NCBI GenBank assembly: GCA_025331435.1
Contig: JAIWNI010000061.1
Coordinates: 119,275-183,274, forward strand
Length of the DNA: 64,000 nucleotides
Reading direction: 5' to 3'
From: Choanephora cucurbitarum
Taxonomy: Eukaryota; Mucoromycota; Mucoromycetes; Mucorales; Choanephoraceae
In this document: positions 10,321 through 22,400 of the stretch, piece by piece
Position numbering within the stretch: position 1 is the stretch's first letter
How the letters are laid out: every line of letters begins with the position of its first letter
Notes under the pieces: generated by a model
The model's input: the letters and a program-made list of their open reading frames with translations, nothing else
The model's database searches: none
What the model was told of the DNA's origin: nothing
Position numbers and translations under genes: made by a program

Positions 10321-11262
10321 TTACAAAGTCTTGACTTTGCCTCGGAAATCTTCTAAGGACTTGTATCCCTTGGCAATCATGATATCGCTAAGTTCTTTGG
10401 TGATACGGGTAAAAACTTCAGGGCCTTCTTCTTTCAAAGTAGTACCAATTTGAACAGCACTGGCACCAGCCAATACATGAAGAAAAACTTCTTTGCCTGA
10501 TGTAACTCCACCAACACCAATCACTTGCTTATTCTTCAAACGGCGATGAAAAGCGTTGACATTGGCCAAAGCTGTATTCAAGACCATATAACCACCCAAA
10601 CCACCGAAGCCATCCTTTGGCTTAATCAAAGCTTGTTCTGTCTCAAAATCAATAGCCAAACCGTTACCGACAGAGTTGATACATGTAACGAAAGCTAAGT
10701 TATCAAACTTGTTGAAAACGGCAGCAGCGGCATCAAAATGAGCAATATCGAAATAAGGAGGCAATTTGATACCAAAGGGCTTCTTGATCAATGGAGCCAA
10801 GACATTCAATGCATTCTCCATGGCTTCAATATCATAACCCAATTGAGGCTTACCAGGTACGTTGGGACAAGAGAAGTTGATTTCTAAAACACAAGGCAAA
10901 TCAGCAGCAATGAATCCTTCTACCATCTTAACATTGTCTGCTAAAGAAAGACCAGAAAGAGAAATGAACAAAGGCTTCTTGTTGGAGTAGTCATAATTCT
11001 TGGCAAAGTTAAGATAGTACTCGTAGCCTTCGTTGGGAAGACCCATTGAGTTGATACTACCAATGCCATCAGGCAAAGGCAAGTAACGAGGTGAAGGGTT
11101 GCCTTCTCTATGTTCCAAAGTGGCCGATTTGGTGATCAACGAACCAGAATCACTTGCAAGCATCAACTTCAATTCTTCTTCAGTTTGGCAGCAGACACCA
11201 GAGGCATTGAAGAGAAGGTTAGGAAGCGAGAGACCTGCAATGGTAGTTGAAAGATCGGCCAT
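10321..11262 (-). CDS. URA1: Dihydroorotate dehydrogenase, class 1A (cytosolic, Ura1-type)
   Basis: This is a single-exon gene of 313 residues. The sequence follows class 1A DHODH (S. cerevisiae Ura1, Lactococcus PyrDA) and not the membrane-bound class 2 enzyme: no mitochondrial leader, LFNASGVCC near the N-terminus, ITKSATLEHREGN at about 43-55, catalytic Cys132 in the loop NFSCPNVPGKPQ, and the FMN-phosphate site VIGVGGV. The enzyme oxidises dihydroorotate to orotate in pyrimidine synthesis, with fumarate as acceptor in this class, and works as a soluble flavoprotein. Most fungi use class 2. Class 1A in yeast is considered of bacterial origin, so its presence here is of evolutionary interest. 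It is convergent with the methyltransferase gene (about 185 bp between stops). Confidence 0.95.
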   Translation of the reverse strand: MADLSTTIAGLSLPNLLFNASGVCCQTEEELKLMLASDSGSLITKSATLEHREGNPSPRYLPLPDGIGSINSMGLPNEGYEYYLNFAKNYDYSNKKPLFISLSGLSLADNVKMVEGFIAADLPCVLEINFSCPNVPGKPQLGYDIEAMENALNVLAPLIKKPFGIKLPPYFDIAHFDAAAAVFNKFDNLAFVTCINSVGNGLAIDFETEQALIKPKDGFGGLGGYMVLNTALANVNAFHRRLKNKQVIGVGGVTSGKEVFLHVLAGASAVQIGTTLKEEGPEVFTRITKELSDIMIAKGYKSLEDFRGKVKTL

Positions 11263-11935
11263 GGTGGGTTCAAAATTCTTTTAGAAAGGTTTTGAAGAAG
11301 AACAAACGATTTTCAAATTAGATTTGCTTATTTATACTGCTAGCTTATTACCGATCTATCTAGTTGGACGAGTCACATCTAAAGTTCAAAAAAATTGAAT
11401 CTGCGATTCAATTAAAAGGGTTTATGTGAAGCTCTATTTTGATTGGAACAGTCATTTCACTTGTATAACATAATTATGTTTCACTCTATTTGCATACGAA
11501 GCATTAGTCTGTAGAAGAAGACTCATAACAAACTTTATAAGACCATAAAGCTTGCTAGCTTGCATAACACCAACTCGCTTTTCTTTTTTTTTGCAAATGG
11601 TAGTATTGCTACCCAATATCTGGATTGATAGTCAAAAGAACAAGTTTGCTTTTTGTTGCACAGCTGCTGGAAATAAGAGAAAGGAAACTTCACAATGCAC
11701 TTCGTATTGATTTGAAGGAAGATCAAACTCTTCATATAGGTCTATACTGATTTACACTTTAAAGACTACCTACGCAAAAAAAACATTAAAAAAGCAAAAG
11801 GCCTTGAGCTACTTTATTTGTCCTTTCTTGGAGGCTTCAATCTTTGCTTGTTTAAATCAATACATAAGCATAATCTTGTGAATAGTTTCATAATACATGT
11901 TTTAATTTTTGATTGAAAAGGACATCTGTATTCGA
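11263..11935. other. Spacer between DHODH promoter and P450 3' end
   Basis: About 670 bp of AT-rich sequence: the upstream region of the minus-strand DHODH gene and the 3' flank of the P450 gene. No coding or RNA feature was recognised. Confidence 0.5.
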
Positions 11936-13873
11936 CTACTGAACGAGAGCATCAGTTCGTCTGACAAACTTGACCTTGTAGGGAACTGGTCTCAGTGAAA
12001 GACCGGCATTGACAGCACCTTCCAAGACAGGAAGGCCTTCATCAGCTGGCTCGATGTTAGCCCTAGCTAGTAACTGAATAACCGCAAAGAATATTTCAGC
12101 TTCGGCCTATCAAACATAACTCAATCAACAAATCACAAAACTACCCTGATCATTTTACTTACGAGATAAATGCCTGGACAGATACGTCTGATTTATAACA
12201 GATATTCACAATGGAGAGATCAGACAATATAGTTTTTGAAAATGAACAGAAAGAATGTTAGAACAAAAGCATAATGCAAGAGAGGCTTTTTTTTTCTCTA
12301 TCATGTTTACCTTCCCCAGCCAAAGTTGAAATGATCACGGTCTTCAAAGTTTCCATTGACAGACGCATTCATTGTTCTGAGATTGTTCAAGAATCTCTTG
12401 GGATTAAAAACATCAGGCTCCGGGTAACGCTCAGCATTGTAATGCATAGCTTGCATACTTGAAATGATGACAGTATCTTTGGGGATGAAATAACCGTCTA
12501 CCAAAACTATAAGAAACGATTAGACTCGCAGTGACTATAAGCGGAACGTGTTTTACTTACTATCGCTCGATGCAGAATGTGGTAAGCCAAATGCTGTTGT
12601 AGGCTTGAATCTCATGCACTCCTTCATGATAGAAATGCACAATGGTACCTCAAGGCGATCAGCAAAAGTAGGAACACGATTGTGTTTTTTGACAAACATA
12701 TCGATTTCGTCAATCGCACTTTTTTGTACTTCAGGATAGTCACATAAGATGGCCAGGATCCACGATAAAGTGATTGCTACAGTATCGCTACCAGCAGCAA
12801 CAAGATCCGCTATGCCAAGCAAGTTAGTCTATGTCCCGTGAATCATGTTTTGATGAAGTAAATGCTTACACATAATTACGATTTTCTCATTCAAATCCAT
12901 CTGATATTTATCCAACGATTTCACGACATTGGGACCCTCTTTTGTGTATGCCTCTTCAATCAGTTTTGTATATGCAGGGTCGCGCACTTCAAGGATGAAA
13001 TCATGCCAGATTTTTGATTTGCCAGACAGGAAATGAAAGATTGAAAAAATTGGTAGGAAACTAGGAAGATCTTCATCAAGTGCAGCATATTTGATAGATC
13101 GTCCAGTGATTTCACTTAATTTTTGAAATTCAGGGTCTTCAGTTGAATTGAAGGAACGACCAAATATGGCGTAAAAAATGACATTCATTGAACTCAACTC
13201 AAGATCTGTTTTAGGGTCGACAGACCCTTTCTCTTGAGTTGCATCAATCAAGCGTTTAGCAAGATTCAATGACTCTTTTTCTATGCTTTTCATAAAGCTT
13301 TCCATTTGCTTGGGAGCCAAAACAGATAGAACTATTTTGTGTTGAAGTATTTTATCAATTAGTCGATGCACATTACAATAACGTCTTTTATCTTTGTAAC
13401 TGTCGCTTACCTACAGCCCTGTTGCTTTTAAAGACAGGGCCAGGCTGTGAAAAGACAATTCCCTTTCCGCCTTTACTGTAATGATAATGATTATAGATAC
13501 TGACGGGTCGATTAGACGTTTGAGCGCCATGCCCAACAAAAATTTTATGTGCCAGTAAAGGATCATCAATCATGACCCAAGTTTGTTTTCCCATCTTGAG
13601 CTTGAAGATATGTCCCAGCTCTTTATGCCATTTGGTTATCTGCTCGCCGGGCAATTCGCCCAAAGAAAGCATGTGTCCAACATAAGGATGACATAAGCCA
13701 GGGGTTGGGATTTCTTTGATGGATTCTATGGCTGTTGATCTCTTGCTTTGGCGCAAAAAGTAATAAGACGCGCAAAGCGTTGCTGCACTAATGCTTACAA
13801 TAGGCAATATATGATCTTGGTGAATGCGGAATGGGATTCTTATGGAGCCTATGTATTCACTTATTTTTTCCAT
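11936..13873 (-). CDS. Cytochrome P450 monooxygenase
   Basis: Six exons on the minus strand (13411-13873, 12870-13331, 12561-12809, 12311-12506, 12163-12187, 11936-12106) join in frame to 521 residues, the normal P450 length. The N-terminus has a membrane anchor (residues about 22-42) and a Pro-rich hinge (KEIPTPGLCHPYVG). Helix I carries LVAAGSDTV, helix K has KECMRF (ExxR), and then come VFNPKRF and the haem loop FNFGWGRRICPGIYLA with Cys460 as haem ligand. One exon is only 25 bp and encodes the haem-cysteine segment. It should be an ER-bound haem-thiolate monooxygenase needing a P450 reductase; the substrate is unknown. All key residues are present and no break was found. The first intron excludes an ATG-led frame that would otherwise look like a separate start. 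Confidence 0.92.
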
Positions 13874-14132
13874 TATAAAGAAAGATGGCCAGAAAAAGGA
13901 GAAAACATATCAAGCTACTTTTGTTTCTTTTATATGATATGAACATCGGTTACACATAAAGCCAAATTGTGTGAAACAAACAATTTTTCGGCTAAACTGA
14001 TTGAATCTCCTGTTTGTTTTGTACTACATTGTACACAAGCACAGGACAAATAGACGTATCTGAATTCTTCTTCCTTTTATTGATCTACTTTAGTAGCAGA
14101 GCTCTCGAGTTTTGTCTTCAACATAAGCGAAC

Positions 14133-14272
14133 TTATAAAAACTGCTTGAAAACCAAACGAACAGGATAGAATAATTTTTCATCTAACCACGCTTTCATAC
14201 CTTTTTGAATTTCCTTCCAGGAGAAGTCTTTTTTGTACGAAAGACTGAAGTTCTGCCCATCAATGCTCCAAC
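14133..14272 (-). other. Orphan terminal exon, possible gene remnant
   Basis: On the minus strand a good acceptor (cttag) at 14273 opens 45 codons ending TAA at 14133. The product (WSIDGQNFSLSYKKDFSW ... KAWLDEKLFYP ... KQFL) looks protein-like and ends as a last exon would. No matching upstream exon was found at higher coordinates. It may be a leftover of a deleted gene next to the P450, or the last exon of a gene whose other exons I missed. The family is not recognised. Confidence 0.3.
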
Positions 14273-15717
14273 CTAAGATTGACGTCAGTCCAATTTAGCC
14301 ATTAGCCTTTTAAAATCTTGGTGCCTGAAAATGAGATCCATGCAGAAAAATACATGTAACTATCGTAGTATTGACTAAGAATCGATTCTTGAGACTAAGT
14401 AATACATAGAAAATGAGATGTCATACAGAAGAAGCAGAGAAGAAAAGGCCATGAAGTTGTTAAAACAACTTGTTTCTTCGTACGTAAAGATGTTAGCTTT
14501 TGTTTAGAGAGATCACAACAACCGGATACCTTGAAAGAATGGGCAGAAACTTCGTTTTGTTAATTCTTGCTCTTCTCTAAGCTCGCTCAAGTGCATCAAC
14601 ACTATACAGCTATGTGTATCTAAATGCAAATAAAATATAGTCGTTTTCTATCTCTCCAATTATGTGCGTAAAAGTACCATATAAAGCTGCTTTCATTATT
14701 AGGGAAGCGCTAATTCTATTTAGAATTTAAGAGAATTGTATATAGAGTAGCAGTATGTTTTAACTAGAAACCAATTACTTGCACCACAGTGTGTTGCCTT
14801 CGCCTGTAGATGTATTGCTTTACATACTTATTGAAAGCTGTCAAGAATCTAATTAAAAACTCTTTCACCAAGCCTTCATATTATTCACCGTGTCCATGTT
14901 AATGCCTGCTAGAAGTCTATGCATGGATGATAAATCCTTCTAAAATTTGCTATGTATATCAATCAAACTGAATGTACATGTATCATGTCTTTCTTTGTAC
15001 AATCATAAGTGATCTTCATCATGAAGCAAAAGAGAGGAACCCAGTAAAGCAATAACTGCGATAATTGATTGATGCAAGCTCAGTGCTTTTGACTGATCTA
15101 AAACTTGGCTTTTGTTATACGATTCTTAATGCTATATTAGTAGCTGTATTGCGTTAAGCTGAGAATACAACAAGCAAAGCCTTTGTACATTAGCTGATTC
15201 AGTAGAAATCAAACAAAGCTTTGAGAAATAGAATTTGCCCAGTGTTTTCTTGCTACTTTCTGCATCTTGTTTATATGATTCTCACCCCTCATCAAGCTAA
15301 TCGTTGACTAATTTTAGTCTTTCAAGTCAGGCAAAAGCAACGAGGTCAACTGTATACTAAAGAGCGGCTTAATTTTGACTGAACTTTCTTTCTCTAGAGA
15401 AGGAGTGCCTTCATAAACAAACCATGTCATCTGATGAGCAATATATGTTACTAATTGGATGAAATTATCTTCAACTACAACGAGAAGTATTCGTCAACCA
15501 AACCAATGGTTAAAGTAAAGACATAGGTCGCCTATTACATAGAGAAAAACTCAAGTTACACGATTAACTCACATTATTTTTGAATCAGCAGAATCATTGG
15601 CGCGCACATTCAAACCTCGGGAATACAAAAATTAGCAAGGACGAAAGTGAGAGAAAAAATCTGTACTCTTGTTCTATCTGTTTTCTGTCTTTTTTCGGGT
15701 CTTTCTACAGAGAGAAA
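14273..15717. other. Intergenic region, no gene recognised
   Basis: About 1.4 kb of AT-rich sequence between the orphan exon and the glomulin-family gene. No open frame with protein-like content was found. The last part must hold the promoter and leader of the gene starting at 15718. A pyrimidine-rich tract ending in ctttctacag lies just before that ATG, so an intron in the 5' leader is possible. Confidence 0.45.
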
Positions 15718-18333
15718 ATGTCAGACAGTTACTTTTGCTCTAACTTACGTTATTTGATAAACAATGAAAACATAGAGCCTGAAGTAGTTACCGGGAGCAA
15801 CGAAGTGCGTGAACTGTTTTCTTTTTTATATCCTTAACTAAACAGGCTCTCTTGTTTATCAGAATGATCAAAGCCATACGGAGTTGACGCAAGAATCCTC
15901 TGAACAGAAACTACTTTTGATTCAATTAAAGCAGTCCTACCAATCCTTAAAGAAGGAGACAAATCAGGTGAATCCATTTTTTTTTTTCAAAATACTCTAA
16001 GGACAAGCAAAAAAAAAAACATGACAGGCACTGATGCAGTGTGCATTCTTCTTTTTTCTATCTCAGTCAACTGCTGGTTGCGATTTGATGAGCAATCTTT
16101 TTCCCTTTTTGAATCATGCAAACAGGCAAATACAGGCAGTCGCTTATCGTACCTTGTTGTTGATAGCGAATCAAATGGATTGCGATGATCTTGCTGAGGC
16201 AATGATGGACCAATTAATCTGCCTATCGTGGGAAGATCCTATTGAGGAAGCTACTCGCTTGTCTGCTGCTTACTTGGAGCTGTTTGGGAAGGGTAAGAAG
16301 TCCTTTACTCTTTGTGATTACTTCATTCAAAATTACTTACTTTTATCGATTCTATAGGCCTAGAGAAAATGACCCGTGCAAGAGACTGGATGCTCTTTAT
16401 ACCTTTCCTATCCAATTATTACATCAAATCTGTGCACCATATTGAAAGTTTATTGCTAGACAAAGCCACTCTAGATTCCTCTCCACCAAATGCTTCGGAT
16501 CAAGCTGTTGTTTTATTTGCACATAACTTCTTGGACTTTCTTGAGTTTGTTAATGACAAAACGGTATCAAAAGAATTAACTGAATTTCCTGTAAGACACA
16601 ATATGATAACTCGAGCACAAAACATGATTGTTCTGCCTTTCCTGAGTTACTAAATGCATATTTAGTTTGACAGCCGCGATATTGGTAGTGATAATGGGGA
16701 TGTTAGAAGACAGTACCTAGTTTTTTCCTTGCTAACTTTGTTTTACGAGAAAATCATTGCTCATTTTAACTTGCAGCTGTCAAAAACTTACTTTGATACA
16801 TACCATGCGTCCTATAACGTCACTAACATTCTACCTAACCATCCATCTGATTCAGTACACACTCTTTCTGAGCCCATACTTGACATCACCAGCCGCTGCC
16901 GAGTAAGTTTGGAGATATCATGATCTCCTATTGTTTGAAGTAATCAAAACAGCTTATGAAATATTCATCATAGAAAATAGTTACCCGTACATCTCTCCAA
17001 TATGAAAAGCTATTACAGCTTCAAAGAAGTCTTGATCAACATAAGAGTTCCAATTTGTCTGAAGGTATATAAACTGATTCTTTTTTGTATGCACATCTTA
17101 CCCTGCATCTTTTTTTTTCTTTGCAATATATAGAAGACGTTGCAATGATCAATGACAGACAAATGATCAACTCAAGACTTTATCCTATCAGCCTTAAGGG
17201 CTTGACCGTATTAAGCAGTTTATCCTTAAATGAGCAAGTTATCCTTCGAAGAAAAGATGTTTCATTTTGGCCAGAAAAAGCAGATAATTATTCTATGGCA
17301 AAAAACTGCATTGGAATGTTGCTTAATCTGACTCTCAGGTATTACATTTTACCTTTTTGATCTGTATAGACGAAAAAGGAACCATATACATGTCATTAAA
17401 TCTTATTTTGGATAGCCCTTCGAAAAATGTTCAAGAAACTGACAAAGGCGTTTTTGTCATGCTCTATTTATCCGACAACATGAAACCTACAGTTGCTATG
17501 GACAGCATCGATAAGAAAATTGAAGGGCCATTAGGCTATCAATCTGAGTTTCTCGTATCACAAATAGTTCAAGTACTCTCGTCTGTTGCTTCAATGTGTC
17601 CTGATAAATCTATCCGGTTTTATGCGTATAAGTTGATTGAAAAGTTTCTATACTTTTGCACAGATGAGGCTCGTGTCTTCTTTTTGATAGAATTAATTGA
17701 ACATTGCCCTTTCCCATCTATGAATACTGCTGCTATCAATCTGCTTAAGGATCAAGTCGCTTATTCCTTCAAACATACAGAGGTATGCATCAAATTCATG
17801 GGAACACAGGAAGATTATGACAACTAATGGAATTGTTTTTTTTGGTTCTATAGACTTTCTCCATGTTCGCTAGCCCTCTGCTAGTTGGTAGATTCTTTCC
17901 TTTGATATTTCAGTTCAAGCAAGACTACATAACTAGTGTGGAAGCATTTTGGGATGACTTTAGTCACATCATGCAAGTACTCAATTTCTATTACTTTTTG
18001 CTTCAACTAGATCGTTCATTGAATGTGGTAAGCTGTGATGACACCAAAAGATTGCATTTTGTCCTTCATGAAAAGAAACTTCGGTTTTAATGGTCATATA
18101 CTTAGACAACTGTATGGAGTCAAGACCAAAGGAACTGGGTTAAAACCAATTACTTGACTCCTTTAACATCCTTGCTTGACAACTTGAAGTTGACCTGTGT
18201 AAGTTTATTTCTGTCTGTTTCTTGACCTGTGATAAATTGATGTCTATTTTGATTTGAATAGGATATACCTATGCAGGAAATGCAGTTAGATACAATAATG
18301 TATACTGTTAAAAGAATTCAACAGATTATCTAA
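15718..18333 (+). CDS. YAP-binding/ALF4/Glomulin (Ybp1/Ybp2-like) family protein
   Basis: Eleven exons join in frame to 636 residues: 15718-15808, 15846-15967, 16067-16292, 16358-16590, 16666-16902, 16974-17064, 17134-17338, 17416-17782, 17854-18027, 18106-18198 and 18262-18333. The product is all-helical and Leu-rich with HEAT-like character. Landmarks: FLNHANRQIQAVAYRTLLLI, LFIPFLSNYYIKSVHHIE, FDSRDIGSDNGDVRRQYLVF, LNLTLSPSKNVQETDKGVF, and the C-terminal NFYYFLLQLD ... TTVWS. Length and layout match the glomulin/Alf4/Ybp family. Members bind Rbx1 in cullin ligases (glomulin) or Yap1/kinetochores (Ybp1, Ybp2). Which role applies here cannot be told. Introns are short (34-99 bp) and nearly all exons are under 250 bp. 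Confidence 0.72.
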
Positions 18334-18459
18334 TTGAACAGAAAGAAATTTTCTTTATTGTTTCAAAGAAAACAATGAGTGAATAAAACAAAAGAAAGGG
18401 TATAAACATTTTTTTATATGTATGTATGTATAATAAGGGAAGATGTATGTATGATAAGG

Positions 18460-19499
18460 CTATTGCTTTTTTTGTGCATTTATCTGCCTTTTGATTGAAA
18501 GCAAGTCGCTGTCAACTTCATGTGGAGTTAAAGTGTTAATATAGTGTTGGTTTCTATTGATTCTCATAACCTTCTGTCTTTCAGCAATAGCTTGCAATCT
18601 GCTTAACTTTTCTTGGAAGTCAGTTTTGGGTATCTTAGGTGGTTCTTTTCGAAGGAAAGAAAGATTAAGAAAATGAGCTTCCGTGTATTTCTTTTGTCAC
18701 TATAATTATAAATACCATAGACTTCTCTTCTTTCAGCCTCAATCTGTTGTCTGGTTCTCTTCCTGTTGTTCTGTTGATCCAAGTAGCTGTGTCTCTTGAA
18801 ATTGACAGCTCGGTTAACTAAATCAAGCTCTTTCTGATGATCTCTCATTATCTCTGCTTTTTGCGTTTCAAAATTGCGTTCTATCGTTTCGATGTAAAGT
18901 AGATACTGTTCTTCGGCTTGGCTCATGTCGCTCTTTACTTTTCCCAGCGCTTTCTTGTCTGATGCGACTACATCTTTATGTGTGCCTATAGAAAATAATT
19001 AGTACCTCTTTAGTTAAATGTGGTGCAATCTGCTTTGTTTTTGGTTTACCCTCTTCAATTGACGCTAGCTCTTTCTCTAAGGCTTTTAGTTTTTCTGTGT
19101 AAATACTATTATATACGCAGTAAGCTAACCAAGACTTCAGGTTTGCATCCTTGTTCATATAGCTTACTCGTATCGATAAAATTCAAGTTCATCCTCAATC
19201 TCTTTTATTAGGTCGTCAGCAGCACTTTTCTTTTCGCTGCTCGCATCCTCTGCTGTATTGCTATTATCTATTTTTTATGTACAAAAAAGCAAAAAAACGG
19301 TCAAGAGTTTATCTAAAGAAGCTGCGCATAATTCTTCTTTACTATTTGTTAGCTCTTCTCCTACTTGGTCGTCTGGTAAAGGCATAGGATAGTTTAACAA
19401 GGACTTTTGCTGTAAGCCAGCTTCGTCTTTGTAAAGTTCTGGCTTTCTCAGTAAAGGATCGAGTATGGGCCATGACGATTCTTCGTTGCTCATCGACAT
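18460..19499 (-). CDS. Coiled-coil protein of unknown family
   Basis: Five exons (19343-19499, 19168-19267, 19006-19105, 18716-18953, 18460-18677) keep frame and give 270 residues. The N-terminus is acidic and Pro-containing (SSWPILDPLLRKPELYKDE). The rest is charged and helical with heptad-like stretches (KLKALEKELASIEEG; NFETQKAEIMRDHQKELDLV; RKRTRQQIEAERREVY) and a basic tail ending near DLLSIKRQINAQKK. The size and coiled-coil nature recall small subunits of nuclear complexes such as the splicing factor SPF27, but no signature of that family could be matched, so no function is assigned. The gene is convergent with the glomulin-family gene (126 bp between stops). The intron between exons 4 and 5 is only 38 bp and less certain. 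Confidence 0.62.
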
Positions 19500-22400
19500 C
19501 TTTACAGAAGAAACGAGATCTAGCTTGAAAAAAAACAAAAAACAAAAAACAAAAAAGAGAAAAATAGAGGAAGCGAAAGAGAAAGAGAGAAAAAAAGAAG
19601 TTTGCTATTTTTTTTTAAAAATTCACTAGAAGGAAACTGCATAAACAGCCGAGTGTAATCCACTTGACAAATTCTCAGGCATTCGTGTGTGTCTCTCTTT
19701 TTTCGAAAGCAGTCATTTACCTATAGTGTGTATTTGCTTCGTTATTTGTTATAAAGAACAGACAACTGCGGAGCAGACTAGTATATAGAAGCCAACTAAA
19801 TTTCTACTAGCTTTTGTAGTAGGCAACACACAGGTCATTAAGGTAACGATAGCTTTTAATAAACGTTTTCCTTATTATGATTTGCTTACATATGTGTCTG
19901 TGTACATAAGAAGCTTAGCTAAAGACTTAATGATATATACATATGTATATGCAAACTCTTCCAACTTAGAGGCCACAAGAATTGAGAGAATAAGTTTGTA
20001 TAATTAAACATACATCCTACTAGCTTTTTGACACAAAGATAAAGAGGAAAACAAAAAGAGAAGTACATCTGATGTCTCTTTTTGGTATTACTATTGCCTT
20101 GATTATCAAGAAAGATAGAAACACCCAGTTTTAAGGTTAGACATAATTTAGGTAAAGAAAGTAAGTGTGGTTTAAAGACCTTCTTTTTGGTTGAAGTCAT
20201 CGAGTGCTTATTGTTGCTTTTGAAAGGCAACCCTTTTCGCTAGGAAACGTATATAGTATGTCTATGTTTGAAATAAGTTGTCTGTAATAATCATAATATA
20301 CCAAAAACTTTTAAACTTTGTTTGCTATATACATTAGCTGTACCTAGCTTCCTGGCTATTGTTTGTTTCTGAAACAAACAATCAATATATACCTGCTGTT
20401 TGGCCTGTGCCGTATTTCCCCTTTAATATTGATTTCCTTGTAGCCATTGCTCTAAAGCGAGTTTGTACAATTTTCGTTCTTGAAATGGATAGCAAGCCTC
20501 TGAGCTCATCATTTTGTAAATGTTCTGTTATTGCGAAGGGCCCTTGCAATTGGGTAAAGCCAAACTATTGGAAACACATGAGTAGTGTAATCACTTTAAC
20601 AAATATCAATAAAGCTTTGGCTGATGATTGGATGCGGAGTCTACAAGCTATAAATAAGTAGTCTGATTGGGAGGCAGTTTGTTTATAACCAACAAGGTGA
20701 AGTCTCTTTCATTGTTCAAGACTCGAGGTCAAAAAAAGGGGGGGGGGACGAGAAAACAGATTATAGGCTAACTTGCTTTTTTTGTGGTGCTGATCATAAA
20801 GAATATTCGGCTTCTTAAACCGAACACTTCATCAACAAATAAATGACAAAGAGCAGGCTATCCGAGTTATAGCACACTCTTCATATGACAAGTTCTCAGA
20901 AACATAACTCTTAATAGTTGAGTTTGACCTCTCAAGAGAGAAAATGATCTCTCGTAAAATCTAAAAAGCTCAAAGTTTGATTCAATCTACGTAATTGAAG
21001 TCTTCAGGATATATGCTATAATACCATAATTTGCTTTTTGTATTATCGCTGCTTCCTGCTGATCAACGGCATCTTAACTTGAGCTTATCTGAAAGCCAAA
21101 CATAAACTCTGAGAGAAATACAATAAGGTACTTTTAACTAATATAGTTAACGACTTTGTTGTGACTGGAAGATTTCAATGCTGTATACATCTTATATTCT
21201 ACATGACTGAGTTTGGCCTAAAAGCTTGATTCAATGAATACTCTTATGGTTTCTGAACTTGTAGAAGTACTCAAGTCATTCCAGCCAGGTATGCAACATA
21301 GATTCTGTAAGAGAGCGATAGTTTTGAAAAGAAGACATAGCAAAGAGACAAAGTATGATGCGTAAGAGATAAAGTCAAACGATTAAAAGCAACGTCTGAT
21401 CTGAAGGTGGTACACAGCTTATCTCTCGAACAATGGAAACATATGCATTCAAACTCGATTGTTTTTGGTCACAAGTAGTAAGCTGTATGATGAAAGCTTA
21501 TATCAAGCCCATCGCCTATGCTTCTTTAGACAAGTCTCAAACAAATAAAGGTAAAGAACACATGTGTTACATGCAATACTCATTGTATGTATAAAAGACT
21601 AGCAAGAATGAAGCGACATGTGTGCAATTAAGTTGATTGTAACACAATTAGCTTGATCAAGTAAATCGATTCAAAAGTGTCAATTTGAATGTGAATCTAC
21701 ATGTATCATTGAAGCCAATATATAGACTATGTGCTTGGCGCGTGGTTCTGATATAGTCTTTACCTTTGCTAATCTATAGTATTGGCGTGTGGCTCCTTAT
21801 GAAGTGCTACCAATTACACCAACTCATCATCATCCTTCCAGAATTATGCTACTCAGTAGAGAGCAGTTTTAATGGTAAACGCATTGTATTTCTTTCCAGT
21901 CTTAAACTGATAGTGTTTGTGCACACACTCAAAAGCAGACATGACCCTCTAACATAGGAAGGCATCGATTTTATAATGATTGTTATTGTATGAGGCTAGT
22001 TAGAGCTTTCGATAGTATCTGGCAATCAAGTTGATCTATTCGTTGTAATCAGTAGTTCCTCACAGTTTTCTTTTATGCGTTTTTCTAAAAGAAAAAGAAA
22101 AAGAAAAAGATTTATTCTTGATTCCTGATTTATCTGCTCGTTCAAAAACTCTCGCACGAAGAAAGCCTGTTAACTTCACCACCATTGAGCAGTTGAACTC
22201 AATGCCAAGTTTTAATGCAAGAATAATGTGATATCTTGCTTGGTAGAAGATATGTATCACACATCTCTAAGCGAGTCAATCATTTAAGCTCTTCTGAGAG
22301 TTTCTGAATAACTTTAATTATTGATCTGCATCGTCATTAAGTTGTCAAAAGTAATACAGATTAAGACTAGAGTGAAAAATCAAGAAAAAAAGGAGACAGA

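Noticed and set aside
12829..13371. ATG-led frame (MHRLIDKIL...) as a separate P450-domain gene
   Set aside because: Its first codons lie inside intron 1 of the P450 gene. The acceptor at 13332 joins exon 1 in frame to VLSVLAPK, the expected P450 sequence.
20359..20661. 100-codon plus-strand open frame
   Set aside because: It starts inside an 11-bp inverted repeat, has no recognisable motif and no splice partner. It is likely chance.
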